Source: Dreissena polymorpha
Lineage: Eukaryota; Mollusca; Bivalvia; Myida; Dreissenidae
Direction of reading: 5' to 3'
Length of the DNA: 64,000 nucleotides
NCBI RefSeq assembly: GCF_020536995.1
Contig: NC_068366.1
Coordinates: 72,072,188 to 72,136,187, forward strand
The notes under the pieces were generated by a model, which worked only from the letters and a program-made list of their open reading frames with translations, did not search any database and was not told the origin of the DNA. Positions 45,868 to 57,474 of this stretch are shown one piece after another. The stretch's first letter is position 1. The number at the start of each line of letters is the position of its first letter. Made by a program: the position numbers and the translations under genes.

Positions 45868-46080
45868 TTAACCCTTTCAGTGCGGGAACCGAATTTTGAA
45901 GGCCTTTGCAAACAGTTTGGATCCAGATGAGACGCCACAGAACGTGGCGTCTCATCAGGATCCAAACTGTTTGCTATTCTGATAATATTCTTTGAAAAAA
46001 ATCGAAGAAAATGCTAATTTTAGAAATTAAGCAGACGACATTTTAACAGATGACAAATTTCCCAGCATGCAAAGGGTTAA
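45868..46080. mobile_element. Hairpin MITE R2, full copy
   Basis: It runs from 'ttaaccctttcagtgcggga' to 'cccagcatgcaaagggttaa', with TTAA at both ends. A central hairpin is formed by 'aaacagtttggatccagatg' and 'agacgccac', with 'gtggcgtctcatcaggatcc' as its complement. The element also carries 'aagcagacgacattttaaca'. An inverted copy lies at 59.93-60.11 kb. Confidence 0.85.
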
Positions 46081-46084
46081 TGAC

Positions 46085-46290
46085 TCTGTGTAAAATGTTA
46101 TCCCAGATTATCCACAGTCTGCAAAGGCCTATCTGGGAAGACATGTTCTGCCTTAACTGGATATTGTAAGAAGAGACTTTAATTTTTAAAAAAAGCACAA
46201 GAAATTTGGAAAATATTGTCTCTGATGAGCTTGGGTGGACTGCCTGTGGGACAACACTTTACGCATATTCATTAAGTACAGTTTTGAATA
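46085..46290. repeat. R1 repeat copy
   Basis: It contains 'ctctgtgtaaaatgttatcc', 'cacagtctgcaaaggcctat' and 'acaacactttacgcatattc'. Confidence 0.65.
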
Positions 46291-46750
46291 ATAGCTAAAT
46301 AATTATCTTTCAATCATGTTTTTCATTAACTAATAAAAATAAATGCATAATGCATCATAATTAATGAGTCATGTCATACAAAAATGGGTCTTATGTCATT
46401 TGCAACCAGAGTTGCTCCAGACCAGCCTGTGCATTAAGCACTGTCTGGTCAGGAGCTACCCTGTCCGCTATAAGATCACCCAAGGCTTTGTGGTGTCATT
46501 GGCTTTTTTCACAGGCTGCACTGGAGTTACACTTGAAACATATTGCATACCTTTGGTATATTAAACATTCTAGTGACATTGTTTTTGCATATAAAATACT
46601 ACAAAATTAGTGATATTGGCTTTGATGATTTTATTTGGGCATGGTTCAAAGAATGTCTATTTTAATTTTTGCAAAATCATTGAAAACTTTTCTATTTAGA
46701 AAATAGTTTTATAATATTGTCCTAACATGGAGAATTGTGTCATCTTCCAG

Positions 46751-46885
46751 GCGAGCCTCTTTGCAGAGCAGAGTGCCGAGGTCAATCAGGAAGCCATTGA
46801 GATCGCGCAGAGGTCACATGACATTCTCCTACTGGCATTTCCGGACGGGCCCAGGCACCATCAAGTGGAGGACATGATTTATGGG
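46751..46885 (+). CDS. Thioredoxin-fold protein gene, exon (start of second fold)
   Basis: The acceptor 'catcttccag' and donor 'gtgcgt' bound 45 codons in phase 0. It encodes a helix (SLFAEQSAEVNQEAIEIAQR), then SHDILLLAFPDGPRHHQVED, i.e. a hydrophobic strand followed by the position where a CxxC would sit in an active thioredoxin. No cysteine is present there, so this fold is probably redox-inactive. Confidence 0.72.
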
Positions 46886-46904
46886 GTGCGTATTTGAGAA
46901 ATAC

Positions 46905-47155
46905 TCTGGGGGAAAACAGGGCTTAATGAATGTGGGTAAAGTGTCATCCCAGATAATCCTGTGTGGTCCGCACAGGCTAATCGGGGAAAACACTTTTGGC
47001 TTTTATGGAATAATTTGTAGAACGGAAGTCTTTTCTATTCAAAACTCCATTCTGGGCTGAAATTGTCTTCTCTACCTAGCCTGTGCAGACTTTCTTCATC
47101 TGGGTTGACACTTAAGGCACATGCATTAAGACCCATTTTCCCAGAATGAGACTTA
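46905..47155. repeat. R1 repeat copy, nearly complete
   Basis: It has the parts 'aaaacagggcttaatgaatg', 'gtaaagtgtcatcccagata', 'ccgcacaggctaatcgggga', 'aactccattctgggctgaaa' and 'gcacatgcattaagacccat'. Confidence 0.75.
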
Positions 47156-47159
47156 TTTG

Positions 47160-47715
47160 TTTGGGCTTTATATACCCTCACACAATTGGGACATATTTGA
47201 ACCACTCTTGACAGTCAGTTTGTTGGTCAATTGATCCGTTTGTTTGCATAACATGTTATTAATTTGTGGAGCAAACTGCTTCCTAATGTCTCAAGGGTGA
47301 AATTTACTTTTTAAAATCGTCATCAACATTAAGTGTAGATGGACACTCTATTGTATCTTTACTATTCCACATATTCCTGAGCTATTTTCCTCGGAATAAA
47401 GCTGACTAATGTATAGGCATCTGACTCCTGGAGTTATTTCCCATATGCTGTTTGGAAAAGCCCTTAATTTGTTGATGATCAGTACAATGTAGTAAAATTA
47501 CCCGGGATTAGTTTTTTTGTGCTTCACATATTAGTCTGCCTTTAGCTTTTGTGAAAAGGGAAATATTTACATGTCAGGTAATTTTTCTACTTTCATGTCA
47601 TGTTATTTGAAATTATGAGATTTACATCATGAAGCTGTGTTTAAAGTACTGGGTTAGATTATATGTCTTATTCAAGACTTAAATGTTGGTTAAATTTAAT
47701 TTTATAGTGCTGTAA
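47160..47715. other. Intronic AT-rich stretch
   Basis: Nothing beyond ordinary intron sequence could be supported. Confidence 0.45.
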
Positions 47716-48141
47716 CAGTGCTCCAGCTAGGATTTGAAAAGGGCAGGGGGGCTTTTTTGTCAAAAGGGCACTTTCCACGCGCAGTATTTTGTCAAAAGGG
47801 CACTTTTGACGCGCAGTATTTTGTAAAAAGGGCACGTTCAAGCGCGCGGGTGTTTCTGGAATGCTTCTTATTGCATGTTAATTTATATGTTATAAATAAT
47901 TGTATTAATCCCATTATTATTAAGCCATTTAAATATAATGGCTACAATGAGGATTAAACTAATTACAATGTAATAAGAGATTTATGACTTATCATATGTA
48001 AAAAAAAAAAAAAAAAAAATTTTTTTTTTTTTTTTTTTTTTTTAGGGGGGGGGGGGGCAGGGCGGAGGTTCGGGGGGGCAGGGCGAATGTTCGGGAGGGC
48101 AGGGCGCGGCGCCCTTCGATTTAGGCCTGGCTGGAGCACTG
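47716..48141. mobile_element. hAT-like non-autonomous element with homopolymer core
   Basis: The ends 'cagtgctccagctagg' and 'cctggctggagcactg' are inverted repeats starting with CAGTG, a common hAT form. Inside are three units of 'tttgtcaaaagggcactt', an A-tract joined to a T-tract at about 48000-48045, and G-rich units 'ggggggcagggcg'. The 8-bp flanks do not match cleanly, so the target duplication is decayed. It shares end sequence with the better element at 61178. Confidence 0.7.
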
Positions 48142-48389
48142 TGTAATTTTGCAATTTAATAAATCATAAACACATGATTAATTTATTTTTTTCTATAATT
48201 TTTACAAACTTACAATTTTACATTCCAGTTGTAGAAAATGGTCTATCCATTTTAAAACAGGTTTCAAAATAGTTGAAAACACCTCGTTATTAAATTGGGG
48301 AATGTTGGGTGGGAGGAAAGACCATCAAACAGGTGGTTTCCTGTCAATAATATTAGTTTTCATTGACCAATTTTCATGAGGTCGTGTTT

Positions 48390-48810
48390 GGTCGAATAGC
48401 AATTGAGAAGTGATCGTGTACGGTTGAAGAGCCGTCGGGTAGCAGTCTAGTAAATCTTTAATCTAATCGAATAGAGGTGGAGTGGATCGTGTTGCGATCT
48501 AAAATAACTCGGGTAGAGGTGGAGCGTATCGGGTAGAGATCATGTAAAAGATGTCAATCCGATCGCCACACGATTGCTTCATGATCAACTCGATATTCTA
48601 CTTGACTAATACACGACCACTTGCTGTGTGCTTCTCGATCCATTTCCTACTTGACCGCTACTCGATATTTTTTTACATGTTCGGGTAGGAGGCCTGACCA
48701 ATGCCGACCTACCCGACCGCCCCCAATCAAGCATGCCGACCGAACCAGACCAGTACCCGACCGCTTGGTCGGGCTTGATCGAGTTGATCTGATCGGCAGT
48801 GGGAACCCAG
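48390..48810. repeat. Degenerate 'gatcg / cgggtag / tactcgac' tract
   Basis: A GC-richer stretch built from repeated short words ('cgggtagaggtggag', 'gatcgtgttgcgatc', 'ctacttgac', 'gacctacccgaccg', 'gaccgcttggtcgggcttga') on both strands. It ends with 'gtgggaacccagctt'. Its unit is irregular and no coding frame runs through. Confidence 0.5.
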
Positions 48811-49424
48811 CTTAAAGGATTGAGACTTAGCTTGAGATTTATTGTGGGCGTGTCAGGTCAAAGTCACTGTTACTTAAATTAAAAATATTTCCAGGTGATA
48901 AACTTGAATTTAAATGAAGGTTTTTGCACTGATGAGGTATCTTATATGCAGATTTAGCATGGGATTCCTCCCATCAATATCAATGTATCTGAACAAATGG
49001 TTTCTGCTCATTAACTTGAGTTTAAATGTAGATAAAGTGCAGTTATTTTCTGTGTTGATAGCTTTACAGGTACACCTTGGAATTTCATTTGAGACCAGTT
49101 GGGTCACTGTAAAAAAATGATTCCAGCAATTTTTTTGCCCAATCGAAAAAAGTACCAGTACCAGTCCAAAAGGGAAAAATTAGCGCAAAGAAAAACTCAT
49201 GTCTAGATGATATGTAGGACGAGTTCAAATATGGGTCATGGTAAAGTTATCAAGTTGTCCAAAACATTCAAACAGGCGTATCTTGTGACAGTTTGGCACT
49301 GTTGTTAACATGGTGTACTGGTAATTTACCACTGTACCATATATTTTCTCTTGAAGGCCAGAATGTGTGATCCTTACAAGAACACAAATGGCTGATAAGC
49401 TATTCTGGCATCAATTGAGCCTTG

Positions 49425-49615
49425 TTCTGGGAAAACTTGGCTTAATGCATGTTCATAAAGTGTCCTCCGAGATTAGCCTGTGCAGTCTGCAAAGGCTGAT
49501 CAGGGATGACACTTTCAGCTTTTATGAAATTTTTGGTTTGGAAGCACACAGGCTAACCTGAGAGGATACTTTACACACATGTATTAAGCCTAGTTTTTCC
49601 AGAGCTAGGCTTCAA
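49425..49615. repeat. R1 repeat copy
   Basis: It contains 'tgttctgggaaaacttggct', 'attagcctgtgcagtctgca' and 'gtattaagcctagtttttcc'. Confidence 0.75.
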
Positions 49616-49639
49616 TTATTGATGCGTTGTTATAATTAC

Positions 49640-49870
49640 CGCCATAGGTGGAGGGATATTGTTTTGGCTTTGTCCGTCCATCCTTCTTTCTGTCTGTCCG
49701 GCCGGCACTTTTGTGTCCGGAGCCATATCTTGGAAGTGCTTTGGCAGATTTCCTTGAAACATGGTATGAGTATATATATGGATAAGAGGATGATGCAAGC
49801 CAAATGGCATTGTACACCATCTGTTAATAATAGAGTTATGGCCCTTTGTATCTTGAAAAAATGCTTTTTT
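49640..49870. repeat. Single-unit 'gtccgtcc' repeat
   Basis: A 'gtggagggatattgttttgg' head and one 173-bp unit ('ggagccatatcttggaagtg' to 'ggccctttgtatcttgaaaa'), homologous to 43.95-44.88 kb. It ends about 80 bp before the exon at 49952. Confidence 0.85.
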
Positions 49871-49951
49871 GAGTGTCAAATATAACACTTTTGGGTCCAG
49901 AAGCATATTGGCAGGGCATATCAATTCAATAAATTTGCTTGTTGTTAATAG

Positions 49952-50013
49952 ATTGCTAGGGAGCTGGACTCGTGCAAGGCCATGGCGGTGCATTTGAACT
50001 CCAATGAAGTGGT
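49952..50013 (+). CDS. Thioredoxin-fold protein gene, exon (second fold, middle)
   Basis: The acceptor 'gttaatag' and the donor 'gtaagtt' bound 62 bases: IARELDSCKAMAVHLNSNEV plus two bases of the next codon. It forms the helix and strand that precede the cis-proline region of the second thioredoxin-like fold. A TIR element begins only about 20 bp past the donor. Confidence 0.7.
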
Positions 50014-50034
50014 GTAAGTTCCATAATTGAAATA

Positions 50035-51271
50035 CTGTGAAACCATTTATTTTCGACAGCACAAAATTTCGTCATTTTTATAAAAATGACGATTTCGTCA
50101 GCACTTAAATTCGCCGATTTTTTATTTTGAATTTAAAAAAAATGCGGCAGTCAATATCCGATTTGTGTGTAATACATATTCGCGATCAATCGCAGTTGCG
50201 AACAATGGTGGTACGAATGCGGGAACACACTTGAGAATCACTGCAGGAGGTGGGGCCTGTTTGTCACATGCCAATTAACTAGTCTTTTTTTATCAAGGGA
50301 CAGTAATGGACCCTCTTAACGTATGCCATTCACACGTTCATTGTTATGATTAGCGGACAAGTGGGATCGAATAACCGTTAACGAGTGTTTGTAACAACGA
50401 AGCCAATTGCCAATTAGTCTTATTCTATCAAATAGCAAATCAAACTAGTCACTTTTGTTTATTTTCTTGGGTATGTGTTCTAGTTGGTATGATTTTTATT
50501 AAAATGCTGTCAATACCGTTTAAAAACTGTTTGTGTTATACGAAAGAGGTTCCAGATTGTTAAGTGTTTTTATTTTCAAATAAAATGCTTTTTTATTCTG
50601 ATATCAACATTAAAATTATAAACTCTATGTGTGTGTTTGTTCTTAAAAAGTAAACTACCGGTATATAAATCAATAATGTCAATAATTTAAAAATATAAAA
50701 AAATTGATACATATAAAATAGTAATAAGTGTGGTTAAACGCAAACAACAAACAGCAATTAAAATATTCTTTATTAATTTGTGATAAATTTGTTGATCACA
50801 CATCGTCATCTTTTCATTTGGTTTATTGTCTTTCGTCGGCATTCGCTGCGTGATGGCTAATATGCAACACCCCTGAAAAACACAATGCACCTAATGGGTA
50901 ATAAAGTTATAAACAATTAGCGCTAATTCATTACCATTCTACATAAACGAAGTCAACGCATTCGATACAGCTGTACTGCACACGTGTTTTAAAGAAGTGT
51001 AACGTGTCAGTTAAGTACCTTGTGTAATCAACATCCCTTTGTGTCAGAACCGGATTAATCTTGATTACGAAACAGCAGTGAATGTGTGCATGGATTATGT
51101 TGGAATTTAATGCCTCATGTCTACGGTAAAGTTTTAAAATATTCATCAACTTAGTGTTTGTTTTTGTTCAAACATAGAGCATAATTGTTCGTTAGGATCT
51201 TAAATTCGCCGATCGGTCGACTGACGAAATTTATGAAAATTAATGCCTGACGATTAATAATGGTTTCACAG
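50035..51271. mobile_element. TA-flanked TIR element, about 1.24 kb
   Basis: The ends 'ctgtgaaaccatttattttc' and the reverse complement of 'aatggtttcacag' match, with TA on both sides (50033-50034 and 51272-51273), as for Tc1/mariner-type insertion. Next to the ends, 'aatttcgtcatttttataaa' at the left and 'gacgaaatttatgaaaatta' at the right extend the inverted repeat. The inside is AT-rich with only short minus-strand frames and no recognisable DDE/D transposase. Confidence 0.7.
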
Positions 51272-51594
51272 TACCCAGTTGTACCCACAGGTGTTGGGCG
51301 TGTGGCCAATAAACTGAAACACAGAATCAGTGAATTGCCCATGCGTCCAACACCTGTGATTGTACCCTAATTAGATGATGGCATTAAATAAAATAACCTT
51401 CCTTCTGTTATATTAAAACTGGCTGATATTCCTATTTGCAAATATTAAAATGATAGCTTTGTTAGCTTCATATTTCAGAATGCAAAATAACTGTTCTTAT
51501 AGCATGATAGTAAACATTTAAAGTGCATTTCAACTGCCTGAATATTTTCTCGATCATATTATAATTATTTTTTTCATGTTATAATTGCGCAGCG

Positions 51595-51850
51595 CCTTTA
51601 GAAAAAGGGGCTGAATGCATGTTCGTTAAGTGTTGACCCTGATTAGCCTGTGCAGTCTTTGCAGGCTTATTAGGGGCAACACTTTTCCCCTAGATGGGAT
51701 TTTCATTCAGAAGAGACTTCTTTTAAATGACTAATTCCATAAAACCTGAAAGTGTCAATCCTGATTAGCCTGTGTAGACTACACTGGCTAATAGGGGATT
51801 ACATGTTATGCACATGCATTTAGCCAAATTTTCCCAGGGCATAGCTTAAT
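51595..51850. repeat. R1 repeat copy
   Basis: It contains 'ctgaatgcatgttcgttaag', 'ctgattagcctgtgcagtct', 'gattagcctgtgtagactac' and 'tgcacatgcatttagccaaa'. Confidence 0.75.
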
Positions 51851-51934
51851 TGTTTATTGGCCAACAAACAACTAATGGTTGTTTTTTATGTATTGCTTGT
51901 GATCCACTTGTTCTTATGCTCTTGTGTCATTTTA

Positions 51935-53780
51935 TGCCCCCCTTCGAAGAAGAGGGGGTATATTGCTTTGCACATGTCGGTCTGTCAGTCGGTCGGTCTG
52001 TCGGTCCGTCCACCAGGTGGTTTCCGGATGATAACTCAAGAACGCTTAGGCCTAGGATCATGAGACTTCATATGTACATTGATCATGACTCGCAGATGAC
52101 ACCTATCGATTTTGAGGTCACTAGGTCAAAGGTCAAGGTCACTGTGACCTGAAATAGTAAAATGGTTTCCGGGTGATAATTCAAGAACGCTAATGCCTAG
52201 GATCATGAAACTTGATAGGTAGATTGATCATGACTCGCAGATGACCCCTATTGATTTTCAGGTCACTAGGTCAAAGGTCAAAGTCACGGTGACTCGAAAT
52301 AGTAAAAAGGTTTCCGGATGATAACTCAAGAACGCTTATGCCTAGGATCATGAAACTTGATAGGTACATTAATCATGACTGGCAGATGACCCCTATTGTT
52401 TTTGAGGTCACTTGGTCAAAGGTCACGGTGACCCAAAATAGTAAAATGGTTTCCGGATGATAACTCAAGAACGCTTATGCCTAGGATCATGAAACTTGAT
52501 AGGTAGATTGACCATGACTCGCAGATGACACTTATTGATTTTCAGGTCACTAGGTCAAAGGTCAAGGTCACTGTAACCTGAAATAGTAAAATGGTTTCCG
52601 GGTGATAATTCAAGAACACTAATGCCTAGGATCATGAAATTTGATAGGTAGCTTGATCATGACTCGCAGATGACCCCTATTGATTTTCAGGTCACTAGGT
52701 CAAAGGTCAAAGTCACGGTGACCCGAAATAGTAAAATGGTTCCCGGATGATAACTCAAGAACGCTTATGCCTAGGATCATGAAACTTGATAGGTACATTA
52801 ATCATGACTGGCAGATGACCCCTATTGATTTTGAGGTCACTTGGTCAAAGGTCACGTGACCCAAAATAGTAAAATGGTTTCCGGATGATAACTCAAGAAC
52901 GCTTATGCCTAGGATCATGAAACTTGATAGGTAGATTGACCATGACTCGCAGATGACACTTATTGATTTTCAGGTCACTAGGTCAAAGGTCAAGGTCACG
53001 GTGACCCGAAATAGTAAAATGGTTTCCGGATGATAACTCGAGAACGCTTATGCCCAGGATCATTAAACTTGATAGGTAGATTGATCATGACTCGCAGATA
53101 ACCCCTATTGATTTTCAGGTCACAAGGTCAAAGGTCAAGGTCACGGTGACCCGAAATAGTAAAATGGTTTTCGGATGATAACTCAAGAACACTTATGCCT
53201 AGGATCATGAAACTTTATAGGTATTTTGATCATGACTGGCAGATGACCCCTATTGATTTTCAGGTCACTAGGTCAAAGGTCAAGGTCACGGTGACCCGAA
53301 ATAGTAAATTGGTTTCCGGATGATAACTCAAGAACGCTTATGCCTAGGATCATGAAACTTCATAGGTACATTGATCATGACTGGCAGATGACCCCTATTG
53401 ATTTTCAGGTCAAAGGTCAAGGTCAGGGTGACCCGAATTAGTAAAATGGTTTCTGGATGATAACTCAAGAATGCTTATGCCTAGGATCATGAAACTTGAT
53501 AGGTAGATTGATCATGACTCGCAGATGACCCCTATTGATTTTGAGGTCACTCGGTCAAAGGTCAAGGTCACAGTGACCCGAAATAGTAAAATGGTTTCCC
53601 GATGATAACTCAAGAAAGCTTATGGCTAGGATCATGAAACTTCATAGGTACATTGATCATGACTCGCAGATGACCCCTATTGATTTTCAGGTCACTAGGT
53701 CAAAGGTCAAGGTCACAGTGACAAAAAACACATTTACAAAATGGCTGTCACTACAACTGAGAGCCCATATGGGGGGCATG
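51935..53780. repeat. 'gtcggtccgtcc' repeat with 12 tandem units of about 143 bp
   Basis: The head is 'tatgccccccttcgaagaag', 'agggggtatattgctttgca' and 'gtcggtctgtcggtccgtcc'. Twelve units follow, each with 'ggtttccggatgataactca', 'agaacgcttatgcctaggat', 'catgactcgcagatgacccc' and 'ggtcactaggtcaaaggtca'. Unit marks are at about 52028, 52170, 52318, 52459, 52601, 52747, 52886, 53030, 53175, 53320, 53457 and 53604. It ends with 'acaactgagagcccatatgg' and 'ggggcatgcatg'. A higher-order period of about 430 bp (three units) is visible in shared variants. Confidence 0.93.
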
Positions 53781-54148
53781 CATGTTTTACAAACAGCCCT
53801 TGTTATGGAATGCATCAGTACTTCAAATGGTTGGTCTATGACAGAATTTACTCAAAGTTATTGTTTATTGGCTGTTAAACAGTTATGAGTGAAACACACT
53901 TCTTACACATACTCATCAGTTTGCTTTCAGGGCGAAACAGTTCAATAGAGTTTTATTTTTATAAAATCTGAATCATCTACCCGATATGGAACAGCACCCC
54001 AAACAACTAGTTTTAAGTTACCTGCGAAAGATAAAGAATACAAGTAACATACCTGTATGATTGCATGATTATTAGCTCTCTATCCAGATTGTTTATAATA
54101 ATAAATGATACTACAAAATAATGTTTGTATTTTGTTTGTATATTTTAG

Positions 54149-54210
54149 AGCATTGAGGCATAAGTATGCAGTCAACCGATACCCTTCTGTGGTAGTGATA
54201 CATAACAAAG
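54149..54210 (+). CDS. Thioredoxin-fold protein gene, exon (second fold, cis-Pro region)
   Basis: The acceptor 'tatattttag' gives one base that completes V, then ALRHKYAVNRYPSVVVIHNK, then one base before the donor 'gtacag'. The Y-P-S followed by a hydrophobic strand is the conserved thioredoxin cis-proline strand. This is the strongest fold marker in the gene. Confidence 0.78.
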
Positions 54211-54237
54211 GTACAGTTTAAACAGAGGATATTTGTT

Positions 54238-54330
54238 TGATTTGGTGGAATATTGATTTTAATTCACAAATCATCATTCAAAATGATATTTTCACAAGTG
54301 GCGCCAAAATTATCAGTTTTAGATCACTGA
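54238..54330. mobile_element. Fragment of the 'ggtggaatattgattttaat' TIR family
   Basis: It shares 'ggtggaatattgattttaat' and 'tcac' with the palindromic element at 58981-59128, and its second half ('aaaattatcagttttagatc', 'actgatatttctc') is the inverse of 58858-58900. Confidence 0.65.
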
Positions 54331-54399
54331 TATTTCTCTATAAATCAGAGGAAAGCATTAAATTAAAGCATAGACACAAAACATATGTATGTATGTTTA

Positions 54400-55190
54400 A
54401 ACTTTCCAGTATATAATATAATTCAATAATACACTTGAAAGTGCAGGAAAAATTCACTTTTAACAGATTAAAGTTTATTTTTTGTGCATTTTTCCTGTAT
54501 TAATACATTATAGTGCATTAAGATGTATTTGTCCTTGTGAAAAATACACTACCATTCAATAAGTTTGCTTCAGTGCGCTCCAATTGTGTTTTAGAATATT
54601 TTCAAGTGAATTCATACATTGATTTGTAAAAGATGCAGAAAAAAGATAGAAAAAGTACACAATGGTATAAAATGCGCATTAAATATGTATGTAATGTACA
54701 TTAAATATGATGCAAATACTGCGGTGTTTAATGTGCATTTAATACTCTTTGTTCAAGTCACTAATGTAAGAACAATTGTCTTTCATTCTTACACTGTGTC
54801 TTTGAATTGTGTTTGTTTATCATTCTTTGAACATTTATCAGGAATATCCTATACATCCTAGCATAAAAGAATATAAAGTTGTGTTCATTTTTATTTATAA
54901 AATTGTCAGAAAAGTTAAAGACTTTCCATCAACATATACGTTTCAATTAGAATGATTTATGATACCTTTCAGGCTAAAAAAATAAATATATGAATTATGG
55001 AGTTTTAATTTTCCATAGAATATTCAAATTGATCTTAATTATAATTATTGTTTGCCTTGACAGCATTTGTGTGTGTGATTCAGTCAAAAAAATGCAGATA
55101 CTGGTACATTTGTCTCACTTATTTTTACATAGATCTGGTACAAAAAACCACAAATTTGAAGATATTGCACGTTGTATGCCATTAGCTTCA
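54400..55190. other. Intronic AT-rich stretch
   Basis: The words 'tacatt', 'gtgcatt' and 'aatgtgcatttaat' recur at about 54.5-54.75 kb, which may be a diffuse old repeat. No exon is supported. Confidence 0.4.
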
Positions 55191-55204
55191 GTTTTTGTTT
55201 CCAG

Positions 55205-55320
55205 TGATAAACAGCTCCATCCATGAAACATCTCAAGTCTTCACCGGTCATGAGGTTGACCGCCACGTGATTAAAGTGTACATCGAGGCTAGAAGCATTG
55301 GCGTACCTTACCTGAACTTT
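55205..55320 (+). CDS. Thioredoxin-fold protein gene, exon (end of second fold)
   Basis: The acceptor 'gtttccag' brings two bases that complete V after HNK, then INSSIHETSQVFTGHEVDRH and VIKVYIEARSIGVPYLNF, phase 0 out at the donor 'gtatgttg'. N-S-S is a possible glycosylation site, consistent with a secretory-pathway protein. The helix after H-E-V-D matches the last helix of a thioredoxin fold. Confidence 0.75.
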
Positions 55321-55707
55321 GTATGTTGCCTTTTCACATTTTTGCTTCAGTTTATTGACTCAGCACATTGCCTTCTCACATGCTTAAAACATTTTAAAAC
55401 GTGATTGGGAGGCAAAAATATCTTCTTGAGTCTGGTGTTTGTTTGTTCCGAGTGTGACAATGTATGTTAAATGACTCAGTGATGACGTAGGTAGAATGTA
55501 AATATTGAGTCACACTCTGTTGTGTGTGTGTACATGGAAATGAAAGGTAACAGGAGTTATTAGCACATGGTAGAAGGTGTGAAACTCATCACATTTGACT
55601 GTATTGAGGTCATGAAGTTGATGGGAAGTCTATTAATTGTTACTGCTTATGCTTTCATTTATAATGCAAATTGGAAAAAAAAAATCATTAAACTAAGTAT
55701 TCTTTTT

Positions 55708-56110
55708 ATGCCCCTGGAAGGGTGGCATATACCAGTCGCACTGTCCGTATGTCCATCTGTCCGTCCGTCTGTCTGTCCGTCCAGCATTCCGTTTTTTCCT
55801 GAGGTTTGTATGCAACGCTTTCAGATATTGAGCTAATATTTGGTATGTGAGTTTGCCTACATGACCTACAGATTGTTCCAGTCAATTTATTTTTGGCAAA
55901 GTTATGGGCCTTTGGCTTAAGAATTTTCATTATAGCGACCGTTTTCCAGGAGGTTTTTTTCCCAAGGCTTTCAAATATGAGCCGATTTTTGGTATGTGAG
56001 TCTACCTCAAGACTGATGAAGTGTTAGTTTAGTTCCGGTATGTTGATTTTTGGCAAAGGTATGACCATTGTTTCTCTAAAATAGCATGCTGTGGGACTTC
56101 AAAGCACAGT
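55708..56110. repeat. 'gtccgtccgtctg' repeat copy
   Basis: The head 'tatgcccctggaagggtggc' and 'gtccgtccgtctgtctgtcc' is followed by about two diverged units of about 170 bp ('ttcagatattgagctaatat', 'tttggcaaagttatgggcct'). Confidence 0.8.
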
Positions 56111-57220
56111 TAGGGGGATTTTGTTTCACAAAAGCAGCTTTTGTTTACTCTTTAAAATACAACATCCTTTGCAAGCAAAATACAAAAAATGTGCATGACA
56201 TTTTTTACCAATTAGCGCTTTTACCCAAATAAACTTTGCGGTATTAACACAGCTTTACATCATTTTAGCAGGAAATGTCAAGTGTCAACTTAGTACAATG
56301 TATAACACACTACACTTTTTGTGTGGTATCAAGCAAACGCAATATATTTTCTTGGATTACATTTTATATTAATGCTTTTCTTGCCAAAAGTAATTTAGTC
56401 TTTAAAAATTAAATATTTGACTCCATTATTTGAGATCTAAAATTGGAAAATTGTTCTACGCACAAAATCAACGAAAATTTATGTTCCACTAAACATAATT
56501 ATGTCACAGTATCCATCAGGTAAGATGTGTATCTGGCATTCTCTCCTTCTTCAGAACTAATTGATAAACACATTAAAAATGGCAAGATTTTAAAACAGCC
56601 AGGTTTCATATGTCAAATTGTAGTTATATGAGTACTGTATTATTGGACAAAAAAAAGTTACATGTAAATCTGCAGTTGTTAGCGAAATGACAGAATAGAT
56701 TAAGCTTGCTATCATATTACCTGTTTCCCATCCGTCTGTCCCCTTCTAATTCGTTGCCACTGCTTGTTTCATGTTCTTTGCTTATAAATACCGGTAGTCG
56801 CTGTATAGATATTAGATATGGAACTTTTGTTTGTTTTGTTACTCAATGAATTAAAAAAATCATAAATAAGAGATTTGCAACATATTTGTTAAACCTAGAA
56901 ATAAATCTTAGAAATCACATGATATGCACCTATGTTTTGTGTGATTTATAATAATAAAAGAAACATTAATCTAGTGTAAGCATGACCTATTTTCTGTTGA
57001 AAACACGTTGTCATGCGAATTATCATTATAAGACAGCAAATAAATGAAAACTCCTTAAACATGATAAAACATCAAGTGATCAACATGTATAGGATGCTAT
57101 TTAAAGTTGACTTTGTATTCTTCCTGAGTGATGCGAAGGTCTGGCCCAATGAGGAAAAGGGAAACATGTATACATAGTTTTCAGATACATTATAATTATA
57201 TTATATGAACATATCTCTAG
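56110..57220. other. Intronic AT-rich stretch
   Basis: No exon, RNA or repeat end could be supported. Confidence 0.4.
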
Positions 57221-57224
57221 GAAA

Positions 57225-57445
57225 ATAGGGTTAAATCAATGTGTCTAAGGTGTCGACCCAGATAGGCTTGTGCAGTCATGCTAATGAGGGACAACCTTTT
57301 CTATCTAAACTGGATTCTTGCTAATTGCTAACAAAAGACTTCCTTTAACGAAAATACCAAAAAAGCGGAAATTGTCACCCTACATGCTAAGCCTGTGCGT
57401 ACTAGCAATCTGGGAAAACGTTTTCTCATAGTGAGGCTATTTTAA
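57225..57445. repeat. R1 repeat copy
   Basis: It contains 'ggaaaatagggttaaatcaa', 'aggcttgtgcagtcatgcta' and 'aagcggaaattgtcacccta', and ends about 30 bp before the exon at 57475. Confidence 0.65.
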
Positions 57446-57474
57446 ACTATGGATTGTGTGTTCTCATTTTCAAG

